Shown here: piece by piece, positions 56,000-64,000 of the stretch
Layout: each line of letters starts with the position of its first letter
Numbering within the stretch: the stretch's first letter is position 1
Assembly (NCBI RefSeq): GCF_014851395.1
Contig: NW_024041039.1
Coordinates: 33,061,078 to 33,125,077, forward strand
From: Micropterus salmoides
Taxonomy: Eukaryota; Chordata; Actinopteri; Centrarchiformes; Centrarchidae
Direction: 5' to 3'
Length of the DNA stretch: 64,000 bases
Position numbers and translations under genes: made by a program
Notes under the pieces: generated by a model
Told to the model about the DNA's origin: nothing
Databases searched by the model: none
The model's input: only the letters and a program-made list of their open reading frames with translations

Positions 56000-57165
56000 T
56001 TGTAGATGAGCTATATTCTTTTTAGGAAGACCAGAAAGGAGAGCATTACAAGTCAATCCAGATAATAAAGGCACGCATTAGTGTCTCTATTTTCGCTTGA
56101 AAGAGAAACAATCACACTTTGGAAATTTTCTGAAGATGATAAAATGCATTCTTAGTTATGTTTCTAATGTGAGGTTCAAAATTACGATCTGATTCAAAGA
56201 CAACTTTTAGGATTTTTACTTGTTGACAGGGTTTTAATGCCAGTGCTTGCGGTTTCACAGTAAGTATTGAGCTTCACCAATAACCAAGATTTCAGGTTTG
56301 TCCTGATTGAACTGTAGAAAATGATCATGGTCATCTTAAATGCAGTTAAAAAGAGAATCTATGGCCCTGGGTTATCAGGAGACATGACAATGAAAAGTTG
56401 TGTGTCATCAGCAATGCTATGGAAATTTATGCCGTGCCTCCTGATGACATTTCCAAGTGGCAGTACGTAGAGGTAAAAAATGTAGGACCTAAAATTAGAC
56501 CTTGAGAAACCCCACAAATCATTTTATAGCTTGAAGATATTGTAGAATCCATGCTTACAAAAAATTCTCTGTCATAAAGATATGATTTGAACCAATAAAA
56601 ACAGTACTAGAGAGGCCAATCAGACTGTGAAGAACTCAACGGATCTATTCTATCAAACTTGCACTCAAGTAGTAAGTTTTTTCAGATCCAGATTTGATCT
56701 GAGGTTATTTACAGTCTAGACTGGTGTAGTTTTCGGAGCTATGATTAGCCCTAAAATCAGATTATTTTTCAAAAATATTGTGGGAGTTTATTAAGTCATT
56801 TAACTGATTAAAAACAAGCTTCTCTGAAATGTGTTTTCAAATGGCAGTTTAGATACTGGTCTGTAGATAATAAGACGCGAGGCATCTAAATTGTTTAATT
56901 TGGGAAGAAGATATTAGAAGAAACCAAGACTCCTCGACACAGTCAAGCGATAATTTGAAGCTAAAGGGCCAAGGGTACTTACATCAAGCAATTCAGGGTC
57001 CAAACATTATGACCTTGTCCTTGTCTCCGTTTAGGTTGAGGAAGTTTAGGCTAATCCATTTTTTGATGTCCTTGAGGCAGTCAAGCAGGGGCTGCAGTGA
57101 GCCCTTTGTTTTTAAATTCAAGGGCAAATATATGGAATCATTTGTGCCATTGTAGTCAAACAAGA
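56000..57165 (-). pseudogene. Diverged L2-type RT fragment
   Basis: Minus-strand pieces include YLYDREFFVSMDST, CGVSQGLILGP (motif B, near 56500), a catalytic-box-like IADDTQLFIVMSPDNPG (near 56400) and further RT text upstream and downstream, with many stops. The first residue of the box is changed (Y or F to I), though the AD-D pair is kept. It is older than the other L2 copies. Confidence 0.65.
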
Positions 57166-57549
57166 CTTCTTAAGTATCAAACAAAAATAAGAATTTGAGA
57201 GAGAATAAAACTAACTAAGCAAAAAAAGGCAAGTAAAAGCAAAAGTAAAACTTACATTTTTGATAATATATTGTTTGGTTTGCAGCTCCCTCTGCTGCTT
57301 TCTCACTGATCAGACTTTTGCTCTCCCTGTCAGCTTCGCGCTCACGTCCATCTCTCTCGTTTGCCTGACTTTTTGTTTGCAGTTCTGAAACAAACGTCTC
57401 GCGTAGGGCAGGCTTTCTCAGGGGTGCATCGCCATTGGCCGGTGAGTTTTTGAGTGACAGCTCAGTGTCCCGGATGTTGTTCAGTGCAAGTTTTGGCGGA
57501 CAGAGACACCTATACTATTGGATTGCTACAAGATTAAGAAGGTGTAAGG
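57166..57549. other. Unassigned stretch
   Basis: Nothing recognised; partly pyrimidine-rich. Confidence 0.35.
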
Positions 57550-57985
57550 GCCCGTGTCCACCAAAGCGTTTTTTTCTGACACCAGCATCTTTTTTTCAAT
57601 TCATTCCAATGGGAGCGCCACGTTTTTACAAGCTGGTAAAAACAGCGTGACGAGGCACTGAGCGTTTTTCTGGTCACCGAGAGTTGAAAAATGATTAACT
57701 TTGGGAAAAACGCTGCGCTCGTCACTGTCACTTTTTACCCAGTTGTCCAATCACAGTGCAGGAGGGGCGGGACAAATACCACACTGTAGCAACGGTTACT
57801 ATTCTGGAACCGGGCTTCGTCCTCTTGGACCAAACGGTGGTACTCGCCGAGATGTTTCCTCACCCACAAAATCATAAACCCACATATGGCCAGTCCGTAC
57901 TCTCTCTCTGCCTGCTTCAGCCTTCCCTTCATACAGAACAAGAGCCAGAGCAAGTACTCTGCTCTGTGCTTTTACATTTTACATC
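57550..57985 (-). repeat. Possible Harbinger-type transposon remnant
   Basis: The phrase GGGCCCGTGTCCACCAAAGCG at 57548 resembles the end of fish DNA transposons, and a minus-strand frame at 57735-57953 has LWVRKHLGEYHRLVQE, similar in pattern to the N-terminus of Harbinger transposases. No DDE residues or matching right terminus were seen. Confidence 0.35.
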
Positions 57986-58084
57986 CAGTAAAGTTAGGTA
58001 GACCTACTTGCAACTACAGATTTTATGTATCATAGCAACCAAAGCGGGAGGAAGAAACACTGTGCCTCAAAAACGCTCGCTTGC

Positions 58085-58226
58085 GCTACCAGAGGTCGCA
58101 CGCCTCTGGAGCAACTAGGGGTGAAGTGTCTTGCTCAGGGATACATTGGTGTCTCACAGTGGATTTGAACCCAGGTCTCTCACACCAAAGGCATGTGTCT
58201 TATCCACTGTTCTATCACCACCCCTC
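58085..58226 (-). mobile_element. tRNA-derived SINE, minus orientation
   Basis: On the minus strand there is an A-box-like GATAGAACAGTGGATAAG followed by a perfect B box GGTTCAAATCC and then CCCTGAGCAAGACACTTCACC. This differs from the other SINE family in the window. The tail is not clear. Confidence 0.65.
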
Positions 58227-58323
58227 GTTAGTTAGAAGTTAGAAGTAAAGATATGACTTGCTATTTAAGTTCGCTTTTACCTAACTAATTACAATAACTA
58301 ATGATTGCTAGCTAAAACGTCTG

Positions 58324-58325
<2 letters not shown>

Positions 58326-58361
<36 letters not shown>

Positions 58362-58362
58362 C

Positions 58363-58396
<34 letters not shown>

Positions 58397-58398
58397 AA
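58326..58398. repeat. (GT)n and (CCAG)n microsatellite
   Basis: About 16 GT repeats at 58326-58358 followed by seven or more CCAG units to 58396. Confidence 0.9.
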
Positions 58399-58563
58399 CA
58401 GATGTGTGCAAGTGCATGGATGTTAGCCTTTCTTCAAAAGCAGACTTGGCAATGTCTGGTTCTGCAGGAGCAAATATTTGGATTCAAGCAAGATTAAGCT
58501 TGATTCTCAGGAACTCTTGATTATCTCCTGGATGTAGCTCAACAAGGGGTCTCCTTGGCTACA

Positions 58564-60977
58564 ATGGCATCACATCACCTAAACATCCCACTGGAGCTCA
58601 TTAACAGTTTACAGGAGTTGATCAACACCCTTAGCATGTCTGTTCAATCTGCTGAAGAAGCATCAGTTAATGTCAGACATTGTAACAGCCACTGTGGGTA
58701 AGCTGGAATGGTCATGCCTGGAAATTGATGCTGATGATCTTAAGTCTCATATGGCATATGGTGAAGGCTACTATGGAGCTGGAATTTTGGCCAGGATGAT
58801 ACAACTTGGTTTTGTAGCTCGCAGAAGCTATTGCGTTCCTGCACCATTGTCCTTACTTCATGTAGACACCAACCATAAATTAATAAGGTATGTGTTTTTA
58901 TTTTGCTGTCTCTCTTTCTCTCACTTACACATACAAACAAAAAGTAATTCTTTTCAATTACTCTGTAATTTCCGAAAATGTGACCCACGTGAATCATGCA
59001 AAGCAGTCATGTTAAGTTGATAGAAAGTCTAAACAGAATGCTTTGTGGGCATTCTGGTTTACTAGCTAGGCAGGACCAGTCTGCTAACTTAGGCTATATG
59101 CAACTGCTGTATGAATAACCGCTTCTCAGTTCATTGTTATGTAAAACATCAGCCTGCTCCTCCTATAACATTCTTTATATTTTAATACAATAGTGGAAAC
59201 CATTAAGTGTGTGAGTTTTCTCGCTGCTTTCTGTATCTTCTGTCATGCTACAATTATTGTTACTAGTCCTATTGTTGTTATAATCATTAACATTACAATA
59301 ATTAACATTAACACTACTGTAAATATCTGTACCATTTTTCATTCAGTCTATAGCAACATCACCTTTACTGTCTGTACTGTCACTGTCTCTGTGTGCATAT
59401 TGTGTAGGCTGCCTCCCTCCCCTCTCTCTCTTCTTCCATCTCTCTCTCTCTCCCCTTCACCCCCATCCGGTCGAGGCAGATGGCCGCCCACCCTGAGTCA
59501 TGGTTCTGCTCGAGGTTTCTGCCTCTTAAAAGGAAGTTTTTCCTTGTCACCTAGTGCTGCTCTTGGTGGGAACTGTTGGGTTTCTGTAAATATCGTCACA
59601 GAGCACAGTCTAGACCTGCTCTTTTATGAAAAAGCGCTGTGAGATAACGGTTGTTGTGATTTGGCGCTATATAAATTGAATTGAATTAATGGACAATTCA
59701 TGCCACTGATATGCAAAATGCTGGAGAAGTTGTTGATGAAGCCAGTGTCCATCTAGTGGTCATGAAGGTGGCCTTTTTTGTTCACTGGAATTAATTTGTT
59801 CAGTGGAAGTATAGGAAAGTTAAGGCAAGAATTTGCATTTGACCATTGTAAGAGTTGTACTTCCCTATGTGATTTAAATCAAATAGACCAACAATATCAA
59901 TGCAACGAATACAGTTTATTCTGAAGAATAACTAAAGATAGATAATGAGGGCTGATATATAAACCAGTAAGATGTTAAACAGCGTCAGTGCTCCTACACA
60001 CATATTTTCTTGTAATTTAGTCCTAATACCCAATTGTATGTCTGAATAAATATTTATGTAGTTTCTTCCCCTCAGATTTATTATTGTGATATTTGGAGGG
60101 ATTGATGGTTTCTCAAGAAGGGTATGCTGAAGTCTTGACAAAGGAAAAATAAATGTGTCACAGTGATGTGACCTAATGGTATACTGTAGAATTCTATCTC
60201 GCCAATCCTTTTCACATAGATCCTATATCTTGATGATGCTGCCAACAACAAACCCTCAACTGCATTCTCCTTCTGCTTGGATGGTGTCCGCAAACATGGA
60301 AGGCCCTCAAGGTAGGAAGTACAAGAAAGTACTGGAGTCTTTGTTCTAAGTGGTATGGGCTACCCCCTCTAGTGAGTTTTATGAATGGCTAATCCCCTGC
60401 GCCACAACCCTGCACAATGCATGATGACTGCTTAAATTCTTTTAGAGTACGTGGTGACCAGGGGGTGGAAAAGGTGGACATTACACGATGCATGTTTTCT
60501 GTACGAGGAACAGGACGTGGAAGCTTCATTGCTCACAAAAGTGTCCCCAATCATAGGTAAAAGCCACCACTATCACTATCTAACTCACATATGGACTTGA
60601 ACCTTTGTAGACATGTTTGTGCAGTACGTGATCATTTTGATTTATTTTTATTTTTATCCATAGAGAGACTGTGGTGTGACGTGTGGTCAGCTGTCACCTG
60701 TAACTACTATGATGTACTTCATACAATGGAAGAAGAGTGACTGATTGACCTCTCAGATGAGATGCAACTGTTTTGTGTGCATTATGAGTTTCTCCCATGG
60801 CTGACCTGCTGTGCCTCCTGGGTAGCTGGAATAGACATCCTATCAGAACTCAAGGAAACCTCTTTTTAGATAAGCTGTGGTACGTTGGTATGCTCCAAAC
60901 ACCTGTGCCTGAGCCAGATGTAGATGTGCACTTGAATAAATGTATAAAACACTGTATGCTCCTTAAAGTTCTGTCTT
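58564..60977 (+). pseudogene. Intron-containing integrase-core (DDE) gene remnant
   Basis: Exon-like blocks are bounded by splice signals: 58564-58697 (ATG start, SLQELINTLSMSVQ; donor GTAAGC), about 58740-58887 (ends HVDTNHKLIR, first catalytic D; donor GTATGT), 60220-60311 (ILYLDDAANN, GRPS; donor GTAGGA), 60446-60556 (VRGDQGVEKVD, second D; GTGRGSF; donor GTAAAA) and 60664 onward (RERLWCDVWS, the E). The joins keep frame: codon AG|A spans two of them. These are the DDE residues of retroviral-type integrase cores in a widespread fish gene family. A TGA at 60740-60742 replaces an expected codon, the frame shifts near 60795, and the reading continues to 60977 (RHPIRTQGNLFLDKLW). An exon between 58888 and 60219 is missing. 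Confidence 0.7.
59246..59692 (+). mobile_element. L2 3' end within the integrase-gene intron
   Basis: Matches the 3' region of the copy at 27391 from the TACAATTATTGTTACTAGTCC block to the final GCGCTATATAAATTGAATTG. It lies between two exons of the integrase-core gene, where an exon appears to be missing. A frame of 149 residues through it is not a gene. Confidence 0.9.
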
Positions 60978-61152
60978 AAGAAAATGTTACTAGTTCTGGG
61001 CAGTGTTAACGCATTACTTAATTATTTTATTGCACTTTAAATTAGTTTTTAATATTATTATTTTGGTAACACTTTATAATAATGGTGCAGGAATAAGCGC
61101 TCATTAAGACGCCTTTCTAGTATTTTCGACCACTCAAAGCACTTTTACACTA
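60978..61152. other. Unassigned, SINE-like tail
   Basis: CGCCTTTCTAGTATTTTCGACC at 61111 resembles the reverse SINE tail seen at 30180. The DIRS repeat begins directly after it. Confidence 0.45.
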
Positions 61153-61330
61153 GTTCCCCTTCGAGGGAACTCTAACTGCGTCGGTGACGACACTATGGGA
61201 ACGCCTCTGGGCGTGGCAGGGCTGAACTATGAATGAAACTACTCCAATCCTATTGGTGTTACTAGAATGGTAGTGTGTGACGGCGTAACCGGACATAGGA
61301 CACATTAGTTTCTTTCTATTCAGCAGGCAC
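61153..61330 (+). repeat. DIRS left terminal repeat
   Basis: Begins GTTCCCCTTCGAGGGAAC and includes CTGCGTCGGTGACGACACTA and GAATGAAACTACTCCAATCC. It corresponds to 2985-3165 reversed and to 63137-63340 in the same orientation. Confidence 0.9.
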
Positions 61331-61426
61331 TCTGGCTATGTTTGGAAGCTTCATCATCCTACCTGAAGTCGAGACGAAGCAGATCATGTCGAAGCGATTC
61401 CGACACTGTGTCTTTCTACAACGCAC

Positions 61427-61695
61427 TTGGCTCTCCATGTGACCAAGGAAACGGCCCGTTCCATCGGCCAATCCATGGAGGCTTTGGTGGCTATGGAGCG
61501 CCATCTGTGGCTCAACCTCTTGGACATCCAGGGGAAGGAGAGGGCTTTTCTCCTGGATGCGCCCCTCTCGCCTTCTGGCCTGTTTGGGGAAGCAGTGGAT
61601 GCTGTCGTCAACAGGTTCCAGCACGCCAAAACTCAGGGAGAGGCGTTTGAGCGATATCTCCCCCACTGGTCAGACTCCAGGACTGTGCCGGCTTA
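61427..61695 (+). pseudogene. DIRS gag fragment
   Basis: A frame from 61427 to the TAG at 61693-61695 encodes ARSIGQSMEALVAMERHLWL, LLDIQGKERAFLLDAPLSPS and AVVNRFQHAKTQGEAFERYL. The same late-gag pieces exist in the left element at 1700-1960. It is directly followed by RT and recombinase text. Confidence 0.65.
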
Positions 61696-63049
61696 GGAAA
61701 GGCTCCAGGGCATCCGCATACCGAACTACATCGACGACTGGCTCGTCCTGGCCCAGTCTCGAGAGTTAGTGGTTCGGCATTGGATGCCATGGTGCAGACA
61801 TGGCCAAGGCCCCGTCTGTATGCGTTTCCCCCAGTCGCTCTGCTTCCGTCCACCAGGACGGTGTCAGTCTACTACTAGTAGCCCCGTTTTGGCCGGCACA
61901 AGTGTGATTCTCGGACTTAATATCGCTCCTCGAGGGGAGGAGAGACCTGCTGTCCCAGGCAGAGGGCCGGATCTCCGCCCTGTGGCAGCTATGGGTCTGG
62001 CCCCTGAGGGGGCGCAGTTCCTAGAGGCAGACCTGACGACAGGAGCAGTCGAGACGCTGCTCAGCTCCAGAGCCCCGTCCACGAGAAGGATGTACGGCCT
62101 AAAGTGGAATGTGTTCAGCACCTGGTGCAGAGAACGGGCGGTGGACCCAGTTACCTGCTCGGTAATTGTGATACTGGAGTTCCTTCAGCACCGTTTCTCC
62201 GCTGGCCTCTCCCCGTCCACGCTCAAAGTGTATGTGGCTGCCATTGCAGCATTCCACGCCCCTCTGAGTGATGGGCCCTTGGGGAGGCTTCCACTGGTCG
62301 TGCGCTTCCTCCGTGGAGCCTGGAGGATGAGACCCGTGACTCGTTCCAGGGTTCCCACCTGGGAATTGGCAGTGGTTCTCAAAGCACTGGCTGAGGCCCC
62401 CTTCGAACCCCTGGAGTCGGCTGAGGCCAAGCACCTGACCCTTAAGATGACCTTTCTGAGGAGGGTGGGGGATCTCCAGGCACTTTTGGTTTCTCCCCGA
62501 TCCCTGGAGTTTGCCCCGGGGAGGGTCAGTGCCATCCTGCACCCTTGTCCAGGTTATGTCCCTAAGGTTCCGGCCAGACTGGCAGGGTCCACGGTGCTGC
62601 AGGCGTTTCATCCCCCACCTCATGTGACGGCAGAGGATGGGAGACTTCATCTGCTCTGCCGTGTCAGAGCACTGAGTATTTACAATCTGAGTTCTTCCCA
62701 GTTTCGGGTGTGTTTCGGATCTCCCAAGGCTGGGCTCTCCGCTTCTAAACACACTATCAGCAAGTGGATTGTTCAGACTATTTCCCTGGCCTATCAGGTG
62801 CACGGTTTGCCTTCACCTAAGGCCGTAAGAGCGAACTCTACTCGAAGCATGGCGGCTTCTAGGGCCCTCCTCGCAGGGGCGTCACTCCAGGATTTGTGTG
62901 AGGCAGCTGGCTGGGCCACTCCTCACACTTTCATCAGGTTTTACAGTCTGGACCTTCCTTCTGCACCAGGCAGCCGTGCGCTCTCCTCTTGGTCGTGCCT
63001 ACGGGTTACTGCACGCTGGGGGGCAGGCGGAGGCTTCGGTGTGGAATAG
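61696..63049 (+). CDS. DIRS tyrosine recombinase with fused RT scrap
   Basis: The frame opens after the stop at 61693 with IRIPNYIDDWLVLAQSREL, the RT catalytic box, then joins a linker and the recombinase: SSRAPSTRRMYGLKWNV, SPSTLKVYVAAIAAFHAPL, LKMTFLRRVGDLQALL (catalytic arginine block), ANSTRSMAASRALLAG (second arginine block; the usual histidine of HxxR is asparagine) and GWATPHTFIRFYSLDL (nucleophile tyrosine). The stop is at about 63047-63049. The recombinase would join the circular DNA copy to the genome. The frame is uninterrupted for about 450 codons, but the RT it needs is gone. Confidence 0.85.
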
Positions 63050-63060
63050 TGGGCATTCTC

Positions 63061-63190
63061 GTTCCCATAGTGTCGTCACCGACGCAGTTCGAGTTCCCTC
63101 GACAGGGAACGTCTCGGGTTACGTATGTAACCCTTGTTCCCCTTGAAGGGGAACGAGACACTGCGTCGGTGACGACACTATGGGAACGCC
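63061..63190. repeat. Long palindrome joining two DIRS repeat ends
   Basis: GTTCCCATAGTGTCGTCACC at 63061 is the reverse complement of GGTGACGACACTATGGGAAC at about 63171-63190. The centre is GGGTTACGTATGTAACCC at 63118-63135, a perfect 7-bp-arm palindrome. Inverted copies of the ends facing each other are what a DIRS internal complementary region, or a junction of two elements, looks like. Confidence 0.75.
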
Positions 63191-63340
63191 TCTGGGCGTG
63201 GCAGGGCTGAAATCATGAATGAAACCACTCCAATCCTATTGGCGTTGCTAGAACGGTAGCGTGTGACGGCGTAACTGGTGGCGTATATAAGCACGCCGGC
63301 ACACCGGACACATTAGCTCTTTGCTATGAAGCGGACCTTA
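63137..63340 (+). repeat. Further DIRS terminal repeat, same orientation
   Basis: GTTCCCCTTGAAGGGGAACG, the CTGCGTCGGTGACGACACTA block, GAATGAAACCACTCCAATCC, and GTATATAAGCACGCCGGCAC match the left repeat at 61153, but continue with a TATATAA motif. It ends near 63330 in unrelated text, so it is a third, solo or truncated repeat copy. Confidence 0.8.
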
Positions 63341-63724
63341 CATGACTGCTTGCTCAGTTTACTAATGCCAACTGCACTAATTAGGCAAATGTTAGCTAAA
63401 TTTAGCCAGCTAAAGACACCACATGGAGTTAGCAACAAGTAGCAGGATACTTTACAATGAAAGCCAAGCAAAAACCTGTCACAAATATTGTTTCTGCTTA
63501 CCATACCAATCAGAACTGTATTTAGCTGGTAAATTCCACATTTTCCACTTACTTCTTCTCCTGCTCTGGCTTGCTATGACGGTCACTGGTGCAACAGTGA
63601 CTTCTTTGCGCACTTCGGGCTGTTGCAGCCCTTTCCAGTCATCCTCGTCGTGCACAGAGGCCCCACTTTAAGCACACACTGGCGCTGTCCCCTAAACTGA
63701 ATATGAAGCTCTGGTAGATCTAGT
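63341..63724. other. Unassigned stretch
   Basis: No gene or repeat recognised. Confidence 0.4.
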
Positions 63725-64000
63725 TCAATTCAATTATTATTATATAGCGCCAAATCACAACAACAGTTATCTCACAGCGCTTTTCATAAAAGAGCAGGTC
63801 TAGACCATACTCTATGATGCTATTTACAGAAGCCCAACAATTCCCACCAAGAGCAAGCACTAGGCGACAGAGGCAAGGAAAAACTTCCTTTTAAGAGGCA
63901 GAAACCTCGAGCAGAACCATGGCTCAGGGTGGGCGGCCATCTACCTCGACCGGTTGGGGGTGAAGGAGAGAGAGGGAGAGAGGGAGAGGGCAAGAGAGGA
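63725..64000 (-). mobile_element. L2 3' end, running off the right edge
   Basis: Minus-strand tail with TATATAGCGCCAAATCACAA, GTCTAGACCATACTCTATG-type text and CATCTACCTCGACCGGTTGG, then (GAGA)n at 63965-64000. Family of the copy at 27391. Confidence 0.9.

Larger units (their letters stand above)
61153..63125 (+). mobile_element. DIRS-type element, internally deleted
   Basis: Left terminal repeat (61153-61330), gag fragment, a stop, then one frame carrying an RT scrap and the tyrosine recombinase, then an inverted copy of the repeat start (63061-63110). The deletion removes late gag, almost all RT and RNase H. The two DIRS elements in this window lack different parts. Confidence 0.85.

Noticed and set aside
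58085..58226. Possible tRNA gene on the minus strand
   Set aside because: Only a SINE head with a tRNA-like B box and a non-tRNA tail.
58326..58398. CRISPR-like short repeats
   Set aside because: They are a GT and CCAG microsatellite without spacers.
59193..59642. 149-residue ORF
   Set aside because: Runs through the L2 3' untranslated region, found in every copy.
62099..62803. 234-residue minus-strand ORF
   Set aside because: Antisense of the DIRS recombinase frame, with no motif of its own.

Overview
This is a eukaryotic, almost certainly teleost-fish, window. It is built nearly entirely of transposable elements and viral remnants, and I find no intact host gene in it. The evidence is many L2-type LINE copies with the fish-style 3' end, Rex1-like and L1/Tx1-like LINEs, tRNA-headed SINEs with perfect B boxes, DIRS-type tyrosine-recombinase elements, a Tc1 terminus, a hAT element, microsatellites, and spliced exon structure in one gene. 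There are no bacterial operons, ribosome binding sites or CRISPR arrays.

Layout. 1-3165: a DIRS element on the minus strand that runs off the left edge (gag, RNase H, start of the tyrosine recombinase, terminal repeat). 3166-7301: mostly unassigned, with a solo LTR at 5478-5937. 7302-11765: a decayed Polinton/adintovirus-like structural module. It holds a packaging ATPase and two small genes on the plus strand, facing a protease and capsid-type genes on the minus strand. 11768-16945: L2 3' end, a LINE with RT, an L2 ORF1 fragment, an unrecognised minus-strand ORF pair, and a Penelope-like RT fragment. 17000-21050: quiet. 21050-23750: a family of ~600-bp non-coding repeat units. 24046-27340: a minus-strand LINE whose 5' part is a near-perfect 915-bp tandem duplication. 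27391-29680: a plus-strand L2 and a gypsy RNase H scrap. 30180-36135: SINE pieces, inverted repeats, a Tc1 end, more of the ~600-bp family and a 152-bp tandem array. 36160-37535: Rex1-like RT. 37640-38330: a promoter-like, possibly host first-exon region. 39165-42680: a minus-strand L2 with RT, endonuclease and ORF1 parts, and a SINE inside the RT catalytic codons.

44285-49235 is a minus-strand L1/Tx1-like element with a solo LTR (exact 5-bp duplications) and an L2 inserted into it. 49238-51930 is a second, shorter copy of the Polinton/adintovirus-like module. Its ATPase is split by a 1040-bp hAT-type element with an 8-bp target duplication, and the first copy supplies the empty site. 53885-57165: L2-type fragments. 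58564-60977: an intron-containing integrase-core (DDE) gene remnant with all three acidic residues visible but a stop codon and a frameshift near the end. 61153-63340: a second, internally deleted DIRS element on the plus strand, ending in a long palindrome that joins it to a further terminal repeat. 63725-64000: L2 3' end.

Nothing here looks like a working pathway. The most notable content is the pair of related endogenous virus-like modules and what inserted into them. The longest open frames are transposon coding remnants; most other open frames are shadows or sit in repeat DNA.
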